From the NCBI GenBank assembly GCA_023230025.1, contig JALNYD010000094.1:1-9605 (forward strand): a stretch of 9,605 nucleotides of DNA, in the 5' to 3' direction. Within the stretch, counting starts at the first letter, position 1; each line of letters opens with the position of its first letter. Source of the DNA: Candidatus Cloacimonadota bacterium (GTDB lineage Bacteria > Cloacimonadota > Cloacimonadia > Cloacimonadales > Cloacimonadaceae). The notes beneath the pieces were generated by a model. The model worked only from the letters and a program-made list of their open reading frames with translations, ran no database searches and was not told the origin of the DNA. This document shows positions 1 through 7,070 of the stretch, piece after piece. The translations under genes were made by a program, and so were the position numbers.

Positions 1-1048
1 TACCCCGGAAAAAGTTCGGCAGCACATTGAACTTTTGCCGCACACTTTCATCCCGTATGGTCTGTTCAGGTTTGATAAAGGTTCTCCCGATATAGTGATT
101 CCGAATCAATCCCAACGAGAGGGGAATCCCCGATGCATTGCTATAGCCCAAACCGATGAAATTTGATGAATCCGGTACTGGAACCACATAATCCGCCTTT
201 AGCCCATTATCCTGGGCAGCAAGAGCGGCACCCAATCTTTCTCTCACCCGGTAAACATCCTCGTTAAAATGATAACTATCCGGACGCGAAAAATAGATGT
301 GTTCAAAGATGCAATGCTGGGGTTTCTTTACTTTGCGAAACAGATCGGGATCATGCTCAATCACCCGGATCCCATCGGAACTTACTTTTACGATCCCGGC
401 TGGGGGAATCTCCTGCCGGTCTTCCACTCCCATGGTATCCAGAGCACAGCTTTCTGAGGCTACAACCACTTCACCGCTTCGCATCTTTCCCCAAACCATG
501 GGACGAATACTGTGCGGATCCCTGAACATATACAGCGCATCCCGGGTGCAAAGCACTGTGGAATATGCCCCTTTGACCTCGCGCATAAGATGGTGAATGG
601 CTTCGATGATGCCCTCGCCTTTGCGCATTACCTGCCAGGCTATATATTTAACCAGCAGTTCTCCATCGTTATCGCTTTTGAAATAAACGTTTTCCCCTTC
701 CAGAAACTCCCGCATAACCCGGTAGTTCACCAGATCACCATTGGAAGCCAGAGCATAAGCCGGACCTGCCAGAGTCTCCACCACATGAGGTTGGGTATTG
801 AATTCAGTTGCCGAACCCTTGGTGGGATACCGCACATGCCCAATCGCAATCTGTCCTGGTAATTCTGCCAAACGATCTTCAGTAAACACCTCTTTGACTA
901 ATCCCATCTTCTTACGAAGTCGTATCACCCGGCCATCGGATACTGCCAATCCACAGCTCTCCTGACCCCGGTGTTGAATGGCAAAAAGTCCCAATGCCAC
1001 CAGTTTGGCAGCATCTTTGCTACCATAAACTCCCAATATTCCACACAT
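1..1048 (-). CDS. purF: Amidophosphoribosyltransferase, N-terminal two thirds (3' end off window)
   Basis: This enzyme catalyses the first committed step of de novo purine synthesis, making phosphoribosylamine from PRPP and glutamine in the cytosol. The minus frame stays open from the ATG at 1048 to the window edge, about 349 codons without a stop. It begins Met-Cys-Gly-Ile, so removing Met exposes the catalytic Cys2 of the Ntn glutaminase domain. There is therefore no propeptide, as in the E. coli type and unlike the Bacillus type. Visible landmarks are QHRGQES, GHVRYPTKG, SNGDLVNY, RDPHSIRP, ASESCALD, CIFEHIYFSRPDS and the phosphoribosyltransferase stretch GLIRNHYIGRTFI. The usual VPDSG is VPDSS here. 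The PRPP loop (VDDSIVRGTT type) would lie beyond position 1. AAAGGA precedes the start at a suitable distance. The ATG shares one base with the plsY stop (TGATG), so translation is probably coupled to plsY. Confidence 0.96.
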   Translation of the reverse strand, partial: MCGILGVYGSKDAAKLVALGLFAIQHRGQESCGLAVSDGRVIRLRKKMGLVKEVFTEDRLAELPGQIAIGHVRYPTKGSATEFNTQPHVVETLAGPAYALASNGDLVNYRVMREFLEGENVYFKSDNDGELLVKYIAWQVMRKGEGIIEAIHHLMREVKGAYSTVLCTRDALYMFRDPHSIRPMVWGKMRSGEVVVASESCALDTMGVEDRQEIPPAGIVKVSSDGIRVIEHDPDLFRKVKKPQHCIFEHIYFSRPDSYHFNEDVYRVRERLGAALAAQDNGLKADYVVPVPDSSNFIGLGYSNASGIPLSLGLIRNHYIGRTFIKPEQTIRDESVRQKFNVLPNFFRG

Positions 1049-1674
1049 CAGGCTTTTCCTTTCTTGCTAAAGCTAATCTTACTTTCGGTTCCGTTTCGAA
1101 GCCGACTTATATTCGTTCTGTGTTTATATATAATCATTGCCACCACCACAAACACCAGTGCCAGCAAAGCATAATCCCTGGATGAACCCCGAATCAAATC
1201 GATCAGATGAAACAGCAGTAACGAGAGGGCTGCTACAATCGAACCCAATGATACATACTTGGTGATCGCCACCATTACCACAAAAACCAGCAGCCCAATC
1301 AGCAGATTCCAGGGACTAAGCGCCACAAACACACCGGCTGCTGTAGCAACTCCCTTACCACCTTTGAACTTCAGCCACACGGGAAACACATGCCCCAGAA
1401 TCGCCAGCAAGCCACATAAGACCACCAGCGGATGCCCCACCCCAAAAGCACTTTTGGCAAAAAGTACTGCCAAAATGCCCTTGGTCATATCCAGCAACAT
1501 CACCAAAATACCGATTGTGGTACCAAATTGCCTCAGAGCATTGGTTGCTCCAATGTTGCCGCTGCCATGGTGACGGATATCGGTTTTGAAAACCAATCTG
1601 GCAATAATCCAGCCAATGGGAATGCTTCCCAACAGATACGCCAGCAGGGGCAATAGAATATCAATGCTGTTCAT
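1048..1674 (-). CDS. plsY: Acyl-phosphate:glycerol-3-phosphate acyltransferase PlsY
   Basis: PlsY is an inner-membrane enzyme that transfers an acyl group from acyl-phosphate to sn-glycerol-3-phosphate, the first acylation in phospholipid synthesis, and works with PlsX. The 208-residue product has the family's usual length. It shows the family landmarks: LLGSIP in the first membrane helix, SGNIGATN at about 38-45 (glycerol-phosphate/phosphate site), and GHVFP followed by FKGGKGVAT at about 94-111. Several hydrophobic helices fit the multi-pass fold. The start is uncertain: ATG at 1674 gives MNSIDILL, while an in-frame TTG at 1680 adds two residues. AGGAAGAG lies just upstream and could serve either. 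The 5' end overlaps the der 3' end by 14 nt (20 nt with TTG), and the stop overlaps the purF start by one base. plsX is not in view. Confidence 0.95.
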   Translation of the reverse strand: MNSIDILLPLLAYLLGSIPIGWIIARLVFKTDIRHHGSGNIGATNALRQFGTTIGILVMLLDMTKGILAVLFAKSAFGVGHPLVVLCGLLAILGHVFPVWLKFKGGKGVATAAGVFVALSPWNLLIGLLVFVVMVAITKYVSLGSIVAALSLLLFHLIDLIRGSSRDYALLALVFVVVAMIIYKHRTNISRLRNGTESKISFSKKGKA

Positions 1675-3007
1675 CTTCAATCTCTTCCTTGCTACGTCCC
1701 TTGAAGATCAGCTTGATGCTTACTCCTTCAAACTTAAACACTTCCCGGATCTGATTGTTCAAAAACTTGCGATAGTTTTCTGTGATCAAAGCCGGAGTAT
1801 TGCAGAAAAAGATAAATACAGGCGGTTTCACGGCAGCCTGAGTGATATAAAAGATCTTGATATGCCGTCCCGTAGGATGCGTTGGCGGTCTCCGGGCAAT
1901 TACTGTTTCCATAAACCGGTTCAATTCTGAAGTGGGGATGCGTTTCTCACTTTCTTCCTCTATTTTCACCACGGCTTCCATCAGTTTATGAATGCGTTGA
2001 TGGGTTTTGGCAGAGATGAATATCACAGGCGCAAACTGTAAAAAGGGCATCTCGTAATGCAGATTTTTGATGAACTTACCGGTGGTGCTGGTGTCCTTTT
2101 CAATCAAATCCCACTTGTTAAAAACAATCAGGATTTCCTTCATCTTACGCTGGGCATAGGAAGCTATCTTCAAATCCTGTTGCGAAATCTCTTCATTGGC
2201 ATCCAGCACCAATACTACGATGTCACAGCGATCCACCGCTTCAATCGTGCGCATCACGCTGAAATACTCGACACCATAGCTTACCTTGGTTTTGCGCCTT
2301 AGTCCCGCGGTATCGATCAGGATATAATCTTTGCCGTGGTAGCGGAAGGGGCTGTCGATAGAATCGCGCGTGGTTCCTGGAACATCAGTTACTATCTGTT
2401 TATCGTCCCCCAACAGCAAGTTTACAATCGAGGATTTTCCCACATTGGGCTTGCCAACGACGGCTATGCGAGTATCCTTTTTGGGTTCTTCTATTCCGGC
2501 ATCCATGGTATCGGGCATCATCTTCACCAACTCATCCAGGAAATTACCGGTGTTTCTGCCATGTGAAGCCGAGATCGGGAAGGCATCGGCAAAACCCAAT
2601 TGCAGGAAATCATAGACTTCCCATTCAAATCTCTCGTTATCAGCTTTATTTGCCACCAGCATCACTTTGTCCCGATGCGGAAACAGAATCCTGGCAATGG
2701 CTTTGTCCAGATCAGTGGTTCCGGTTTGGGCATCAACCATGAAGATGATCACATCACTTTCATCAATTGCCAATAGCGCTTGATGCATAATCATCTTGTC
2801 CATGGGCTCGTTGCTGTCATACACAATGCCACCAGTATCTATGATCTTGAACACTTTACCGTTCCACTCCACATCTTCATACTTACGATCGCGGGTGATT
2901 CCGGCTTCAAAATCCACGATCGCCGTGCGTTTGCGAGACAGTCGGTTGAAAAGTGTGGACTTACCCACGTTGGGGCGTCCTAATATCGAAACTATGTATT
3001 TTCTCAT
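1661..3007 (-). CDS. der: Ribosome biogenesis GTPase Der (EngA)
   Basis: Der is an essential GTPase with two G domains that helps assemble the 50S ribosomal subunit. The 448-residue protein has the usual length and order. G domain 1 shows GRPNVGKS at 10-17, DTGG at 57-60 and NKAD at 120-123. G domain 2 shows GKPNVGKS at 185-192, DTAG at 232-235 followed by LRRKTK, and NKWD at 297-300. A C-terminal KH-like domain runs from about 350 to 440, with the family stretch RRPPTHPTGRHIKI. All nucleotide-binding motifs are intact. The start is ATG at 3007, placing the first P-loop ten residues in, as is normal. The upstream AAGG is only a weak ribosome-binding site. It is the first gene of a der-plsY-purF operon, with transcription presumably starting in the 3008-3382 intergenic region. 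Confidence 0.98.
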   Translation of the reverse strand: MRKYIVSILGRPNVGKSTLFNRLSRKRTAIVDFEAGITRDRKYEDVEWNGKVFKIIDTGGIVYDSNEPMDKMIMHQALLAIDESDVIIFMVDAQTGTTDLDKAIARILFPHRDKVMLVANKADNERFEWEVYDFLQLGFADAFPISASHGRNTGNFLDELVKMMPDTMDAGIEEPKKDTRIAVVGKPNVGKSSIVNLLLGDDKQIVTDVPGTTRDSIDSPFRYHGKDYILIDTAGLRRKTKVSYGVEYFSVMRTIEAVDRCDIVVLVLDANEEISQQDLKIASYAQRKMKEILIVFNKWDLIEKDTSTTGKFIKNLHYEMPFLQFAPVIFISAKTHQRIHKLMEAVVKIEEESEKRIPTSELNRFMETVIARRPPTHPTGRHIKIFYITQAAVKPPVFIFFCNTPALITENYRKFLNNQIREVFKFEGVSIKLIFKGRSKEEIEDEQH

Positions 3008-3382
3008 TAGTTTACTGCCTTAAATTACAATTTGTTCCAGCATTTCTGACGGGCTGTTTTTGTCAAGGATACTGCAATGCCTCAGAATTACCTCTGTCTG
3101 GCTGATCCTGAAGCCGGCCCTTACTGTTTGAACCGAGCTTTCTGCTTCAACAATCCACCCTTAATGAAAAACGTCCCCTTTTATCACCAATGAATGTCCT
3201 GGCAAGCTTGCTGATAAGCTCATATCCTGAGTGTTGATAATGTGATAGCTTGATATGACGAAGTGATAGTGATCTTGAGTTTTGGCCCAAGGTTTGTGTA
3301 CCCCCTGCTTGATCCCGAACAAATGTCTTGACATCCAAGCTATTACCAAAAACCATTGATCGTCATAATAAGGGAGGTTGAC
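3008..3382. promoter_or_regulatory. Divergent intergenic region between der and the calcium-loop protein gene
   Basis: This 375-nt stretch has no convincing gene. It separates minus-strand der from the plus-strand gene at 3383 and should hold both promoters. A TTGACA hexamer faces each gene: 3066..3061 on the minus strand and 3328..3333 on the plus strand. Neither has a good TATAAT at 16-18 nt. The nearest AT boxes are TGTAAT at 3029..3024 and CATAAT at 3364..3369, both about 30 nt away, so sigma-70 assignments would be guesswork. The CATAAT box would also put the transcript start on top of the ribosome-binding site. Five TGATA pentamers cluster at 3212-3268. AGCTT at 3205-3209 can pair with AAGCT at 3216-3220, but the stem is short. 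Two overlapping minus-strand open frames at 3147-3356 resemble nothing I know. Confidence 0.45.
3371..3377 (+). promoter_or_regulatory. Ribosome-binding site that fixes the start of the calcium-loop protein
   Basis: AGGGAGG lies five bases before the ATG at 3383. It selects this ATG over the longer in-frame TTG at 3356, and the resulting protein begins directly with a signal peptide. Confidence 0.8.
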
Positions 3383-4972
3383 ATGAAGAGAACATATCTG
3401 TTTCTATTGTTGCTCATACCAGCTTTGTTGCTGGCACAGGGTTTGCAACAAAGCATTCCTGGTGATCCCATTCCTGAAGATGAATACGAAGAGGCTGAAG
3501 GCTCTTCCTACGGTTTAACAGGCCGTGTAGGCACAGTAACTCACAACGGACTTTCATATTCCCAGGTGCGCCTGATGCCGGAGTTTAATCTCGGTAAATT
3601 TGGCTTTGGCCTGGATATTGATTTCCTTATTGATGCTCAGGGTAAGATCTACAAAGAGAATTGGGATGATTGGGAAGACTATCTGAACAAGATTTTCTAC
3701 ATCCGTTATGGCGGAAGACGTGATCCCTATTACTTCATGGCTGGCTGCATCCCGGATTATACCCTGGGACATGGCTTGATCTTTGATCATTATTCAAACA
3801 TGTTGCGTTACCCTTCCTCCAAAAATGTAGGGGCCTATGCCGGGGTCAATACTCCCATTTCCGGACTCGGATTTGAGGCTTTCACCCATAACATTCACAA
3901 AAACCAGATTCTGGCTGCTCGGGCTCATATTAATCCTCTTGACTATACCGGCATTCCCATGTTGCAGAATGTAAAGATTGGCCTCAACATCGGGCTTGAC
4001 CGCAATCAATATGGCAAGTATGAAGATGAGGATGACGATAATGTTCCGGATATCTATGATCGCTTCCCGAATGACAAAGATGTCTGGCTGGATAGCGATC
4101 AGGATGGCCTCGCTGATGATCAGGATTTCGACCTCGATGGTGATGGCGCGATTGATCATCCAGACCTCAATCCCTGGGTTGCCAGCAATTTTTCCAATCC
4201 GGATATTATCGACGTATATCCCGATTTCCCCTTTGATGCAGATGTCTTCCCAGATGTCGCCACAATGTACCCCAAGGCCAGCGAGCTGACAATCTACAGC
4301 TTGGATTACGTCCTGCCGCTGGTAGCCAACGATCTTTTTTACCTGGATCACTATGGCGAATATGCCAAAATCGATAAACATGGCAGCGGCATCATCTTCC
4401 CCGGATTTTCCAGCAAGTTCTTTATCTTTGATGCCAAGTTTGAATTCCGCAATTTCGCCGATAACTTCATCCCCGGCTATTTTGACCGGCTCTATGACGA
4501 GCAGCGCACCCAGGTTCGCATCGTGCAGGATTCATTGAATACAGTCTATAGCCTCTACACCAAGGAAGATCTGATTGATCAAAGCAAAGCTGCCCTGGGG
4601 TGGTTTGGTTATCTGAAGGCAAACATCGCAAACTTCGGTTATGTAAAAGTGGCCTATCAGGATATGTATGGCGAAGGCATGACAACCGGTAAATCCCTCT
4701 GGGCAAATGTAACTGCCAATCCCAAGGCTATCGAGAAACTCAAGGAAGCCAGCATCTATTATAGTCAGACCCATGCCCGTTATATTGATTTCATACATCC
4801 CCGAACCAATAGCGCAGCTTTGTCTGGTAGAGTGGTTTATGGAGTATCTGAAACTACCGATATGATCGCCCGCTACAGCGAAACATACAGCGACATCAAT
4901 GGTGATGGCAAAATCAAAGGCGAGGATGAAATCATCAGCTCCTTTGCCATCGGAGTTGAGTTTCGCTTCTAA
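3383..4972 (+). CDS. Exported protein with thrombospondin type 3-like calcium loops, probable outer-membrane beta-barrel
   Basis: The function is unknown. From the ATG at 3383 the product is 529 residues. It begins with a clear Sec signal peptide (MKRTYLFLLLLIPALLLA, cleavage probably before QGLQQ). The body is rich in aromatic and alternating residues, as in beta-strands, and the protein ends GVEFRF. A C-terminal aromatic residue is the usual BAM recognition feature of outer-membrane barrels. An acidic insert at about 212-265 carries repeated Asp-Xaa-Asp loops (DSDQDG at 237, DFDLDGDGAID at 248) of the thrombospondin type 3 kind, which bind calcium in known relatives. A further loop at 504-515, DINGDGKIKGED, matches the EF-hand/dockerin consensus at positions 1, 3, 5, 6, 8 and 12. 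There is no lipobox or sorting domain. The AI-2E gene follows 30 nt after the stop, probably in one transcript. The barrel is inferred from composition only. Confidence 0.82.
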   Translation: MKRTYLFLLLLIPALLLAQGLQQSIPGDPIPEDEYEEAEGSSYGLTGRVGTVTHNGLSYSQVRLMPEFNLGKFGFGLDIDFLIDAQGKIYKENWDDWEDYLNKIFYIRYGGRRDPYYFMAGCIPDYTLGHGLIFDHYSNMLRYPSSKNVGAYAGVNTPISGLGFEAFTHNIHKNQILAARAHINPLDYTGIPMLQNVKIGLNIGLDRNQYGKYEDEDDDNVPDIYDRFPNDKDVWLDSDQDGLADDQDFDLDGDGAIDHPDLNPWVASNFSNPDIIDVYPDFPFDADVFPDVATMYPKASELTIYSLDYVLPLVANDLFYLDHYGEYAKIDKHGSGIIFPGFSSKFFIFDAKFEFRNFADNFIPGYFDRLYDEQRTQVRIVQDSLNTVYSLYTKEDLIDQSKAALGWFGYLKANIANFGYVKVAYQDMYGEGMTTGKSLWANVTANPKAIEKLKEASIYYSQTHARYIDFIHPRTNSAALSGRVVYGVSETTDMIARYSETYSDINGDGKIKGEDEIISSFAIGVEFRF

Positions 4973-5002
4973 TGGCTTTTTCAACAAGGAGTTCATAGCA
5001 TT

Positions 5003-6070
5003 ATGTCAATGACTTGCTCCGAAAAAGAGTTACGCCTGATCCGCATCTTGCTTACGATCATTGCGATTCCCATTGTGGTGCTGATCTTTCGCACGCTCAA
5101 ATCCATCTTCATTCCTCTGGTATTTGCCGTTTTCCTCAGCTTTGTGTTTGCCCCTCTGAATACCTTTTTGCGCAAGAAGAAAGTCCATATTTCTGTGGTG
5201 ATGGCTTTGATGCTGATCATCATTATCACTTTGATGATTTTAACCTTTATGCTGGTTACCTCCGCAGCCAACAGTCTGGTAACCAGCTTTCCGCGTTATC
5301 AGCAAAGTCTGACAATCCAAATCCAGGATTGGATTCTGCGTTTTGAACAACTCTCGGCAAAGCTTGATATCGCCACCGCTACTTTTCCCCAGCTGGATAT
5401 CAACCAGATCCTGGCTCCCGGAGCTTTCTCAATCTCAAAAACCATCTCCAGCGTTATGTCAACAACTGTGGACATCGGCTGGAACTTCCTTTTAATCATC
5501 ATCTTTTTACTCTTTATCGTAGCCCAGGACGGCAGATTGAGCGGACGATTGTACAAAGTTTTGGATGAAGACGATCGCCAGAAGAGCTCCAGAACCCTGA
5601 AGAATATCCAAAGCCAAATCCAGAAGTATCTGCTTACCAAAACCATTATCAGCCTCTGCACTGCCGTAGTAGGCATGATTCTGATGGCACTCTATGGCGT
5701 TGATTTCATCCTGGTTTGTGGAATCTTGCTTTTCACCTTGAACTTCATCCCCAATATTGGCAGCATCATCGCCTCCGCCATTCCTATTGTTATCTGTTTC
5801 CTGCAAAGCGGATTTGACCTCCGCACAATCAGCTTCAGCATCCTGATCATCAGCACCCAGATGCTCTTTGGCAATGTGATCGAACCCAAAATCCAGGGAG
5901 AACGCCTGAATCTAAGCCCGATCATGGTGTTGATTTCTTTGATTTTTTGGGGCTGGGTGTGGGGCATCGTGGGCATGATATTGGCTGTGCCAATCACCTC
6001 TGCCATCAACATTATGCTGATCCAGATCAATGACAAGAACTTGATCTCTGCGATCATCAGCAGTGAGTAA
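5003..6070 (+). CDS. AI-2E (PerM/YdiK) family multi-pass membrane transporter
   Basis: The 355-residue product is an inner-membrane protein of the AI-2E transporter family. Characterised members export autoinducer-2 (TqsA) or act as Na+/H+ antiporters, but most are uncharacterised, so the substrate cannot be named. Membrane segments lie at about 12-31, 34-52, 64-87 and 157-175. A soluble, amphipathic stretch covers about 95-150. A C-terminal helical bundle runs from 212 to the end. The C-terminal half has the family signatures: LNFIPNIGS at 246-254, NVIEPKIQG at 291-299, LSPIMVLISL at 304-313 and WGIVGMILAVP at 320-330. The ATG at 5003 follows AAGGAG (4986-4991) by 11 nt. No luxS lies in the window, so a quorum-sensing role has no support here. 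It sits between the exported calcium-loop protein and the DUF3795 gene, with gaps of 30 and 16 nt. Confidence 0.93.
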   Translation: MSMTCSEKELRLIRILLTIIAIPIVVLIFRTLKSIFIPLVFAVFLSFVFAPLNTFLRKKKVHISVVMALMLIIIITLMILTFMLVTSAANSLVTSFPRYQQSLTIQIQDWILRFEQLSAKLDIATATFPQLDINQILAPGAFSISKTISSVMSTTVDIGWNFLLIIIFLLFIVAQDGRLSGRLYKVLDEDDRQKSSRTLKNIQSQIQKYLLTKTIISLCTAVVGMILMALYGVDFILVCGILLFTLNFIPNIGSIIASAIPIVICFLQSGFDLRTISFSILIISTQMLFGNVIEPKIQGERLNLSPIMVLISLIFWGWVWGIVGMILAVPITSAINIMLIQINDKNLISAIISSE

Positions 6071-6086
6071 CTCAAAGGACTATTTT

Positions 6087-6461
6087 ATGAGCACTTTTTC
6101 TCCTTGTGGCATCAATTGCCATGAATGCGAAGCCTATATCGCCACTCAAAACAATGATCTGGAAATCCTCAAAAAACACCAGCAAAACCTCAAAGAACAA
6201 TTCGGCAAGGAAATACCTATTGCCGAACTCTATTGCGATGGCTGCATGGCAGATGGACGCAAGATCGGCTTTTGTGCCCAGTGTGCCATCCGCATCTGCT
6301 GTATCAACAAAGGCTATGAGAATTGTGCCTCCTGCCCCGATTTCCCCTGCTCCATGGTTCATTCATCTGGACTCAGGATTCTGTGTCCAAAGCAAATCTG
6401 CTGTCGATCCGCAAACTCTGATTTACCACGTCCCCTGAATAGTAAAGGGAAACCCCATTAG
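6087..6461 (+). CDS. Cysteine-rich DUF3795 protein, 3' end probably frameshifted
   Basis: This 124-residue protein matches the DUF3795 pattern, small cysteine-rich proteins presumed to bind metal and without known function. The cysteines are C7, C11 and C14 (PCGINCHEC), then EAYIATQNND, C50 and C53 (CDGC), C63, C66, C71 and C72, C80, C83 and C88 (NCASCPDFPC). The start is ATG at 6087, after AAAGGA (6074-6079) with a 7-nt spacer; a GTG at 6063 is in frame but has no such support. After about residue 92 the sequence stops resembling the family. The usual helical ending is readable instead in another frame as TQDSVSKANLLSIRKL, stopping at 6419-6421. A one-base deletion near 6360-6367 would explain this. 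The present frame continues into the palindrome and takes its TAG (6459-6461) from the left arm. The cysteine core is intact, so the product may still work. Confidence 0.85.
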   Translation: MSTFSPCGINCHECEAYIATQNNDLEILKKHQQNLKEQFGKEIPIAELYCDGCMADGRKIGFCAQCAIRICCINKGYENCASCPDFPCSMVHSSGLRILCPKQICCRSANSDLPRPLNSKGKPH

Positions 6462-6538
6462 TTGCCGTCACGATGCGGTTACGATGTGCTTACAAAAGTA
6501 ACCGCAAGGTGACCGCATCGTGACGGTAACTAATGGGG
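6453..6538. repeat. 86-nt palindromic element built of 11-nt units
   Basis: Two 41-nt arms (6453-6493 and 6498-6538) pair at 35 of 41 positions around an AAAA loop. Each arm is an 8-nt tip (CCCCATTA / TAATGGGG) plus three 11-nt units. The left units are GTTGCCGTCAC, GATGCGGTTAC and GATGTGCTTAC. The right units are GTAACCGCAAG, GTGACCGCATC and GTGACGGTAAC. The two left units nearest the loop agree at 9 of 11 bases, as do the two right units nearest the loop. No T-run follows the stem on the plus strand and only a broken one on the minus strand, so it is not a typical intrinsic terminator, although it lies between convergent genes. It resembles REP- or MITE-like miniature palindromes. No transposase or convincing target duplication is visible. 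Confidence 0.85.
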
Positions 6539-6559
6539 ATAGGCCGTCCTGGCGTATGA

Positions 6560-7060
6560 TCACTGCTGCACGGCAATATACAGAGCAGTAGCCAGTTTCA
6601 CCAGGTTTTCATCGGTGGAATTTAAACGTTCCGAGAGGATCATGGCAATGTTTTGCATAATGCAAAAAGCTGCAGCATAGTGGTTTTTGGCATATGCTTC
6701 AAAATCTTCTTTATTGAGAGTATACAGGGTGCAATCTTCAATGGCAATGACATTGGCATTGCGAGCAGCATGTCCCAGAATCCCATTTTCGCCAAAGGTA
6801 GGCAGGTAATCGGCAGATAATGTGGCAATCACTTTTTGGGTGGAAGCCAAATCTTCATCGAAGCCTTTCACCAGATCTTTGGTAACCCGCACCTTACCCT
6901 GCACCAGAATGCTGATGGTATCGCCGTAGCTCTCTTCTCGCAGGATATACTCTCCTTTGGGAATTGACAGGGGTTTCAACAGGGGAAGCAGATCCCGAAT
7001 ATCCTGCTCCTGAAGAGCCTGAAAGAGCCTGATGCGTTTAATGCTTTTCTCGTCTATCAC
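6560..7060 (-). CDS. Free-standing cyclic nucleotide-binding domain protein
   Basis: The 166-residue product consists almost entirely of a CRP/PKA-type cyclic nucleotide-binding domain. The entry beta-roll reads PKGEYILREE (34-43), then ILVQGKVRV (51-59). The phosphate-binding cassette FGENGILGHAARNANV (89-104) keeps Phe-Gly-Glu (89-91), Arg100 and Ala102, the residues that hold the cyclic phosphate in active family members. It could therefore bind cAMP or cGMP. No helix-turn-helix follows, since the chain ends about 60 residues after the cassette in helical sequence. A transcription factor role is therefore unlikely. The start is GTG at 7060 with GGGGGTGAG just upstream, and no in-frame ATG keeps the domain whole. 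It begins 10 nt after the K+ channel stop and is the last gene of its operon, suggesting it is the ligand sensor of that channel or another partner. Confidence 0.9.
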   Translation of the reverse strand: MIDEKSIKRIRLFQALQEQDIRDLLPLLKPLSIPKGEYILREESYGDTISILVQGKVRVTKDLVKGFDEDLASTQKVIATLSADYLPTFGENGILGHAARNANVIAIEDCTLYTLNKEDFEAYAKNHYAAAFCIMQNIAMILSERLNSTDENLVKLATALYIAVQQ

Positions 7061-7070
7061 CTCTCACCCC

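Noticed and set aside
3147..3356. Two overlapping minus-strand open frames (69 and 62 codons) in the intergenic region.
   Set aside because: No recognisable domain, no convincing ribosome-binding site, and they cover the expected promoter zone; probably chance frames.
3328..3369. A sigma-70 promoter made of TTGACA (3328-3333) and CATAAT (3364-3369).
   Set aside because: The 30-nt spacing is far outside the normal 16-18 nt, and the transcript would start within the ribosome-binding site.
3794..4381. A 195-codon minus-strand frame opposite the calcium-loop gene.
   Set aside because: It is a shadow of the Asp/Gly-rich plus-strand sequence, whose repeated GAT codons read as Ile-rich (ATC) on the other strand. 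The plus-strand gene has a signal peptide and ribosome-binding site.
5003..6070. Naming the membrane protein an autoinducer-2 exporter.
   Set aside because: The family name covers many proteins with other or unknown substrates, and no luxS or lsr gene is visible here.
6063..6086. A GTG start for the DUF3795 protein overlapping the transporter gene.
   Set aside because: The ATG at 6087 has AAAGGA at the right distance and places the first conserved cysteine where the family normally has it.
6453..6538. The palindrome as a simple bidirectional intrinsic terminator.
   Set aside because: The stem is far longer than usual, is modular, and is not followed by a clear T-run on either strand. A secondary effect on transcription is still possible.
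6560..7060. The cyclic nucleotide-binding protein as a CRP/FNR transcription regulator.
   Set aside because: There is no C-terminal helix-turn-helix, and the chain ends soon after the nucleotide-binding cassette.
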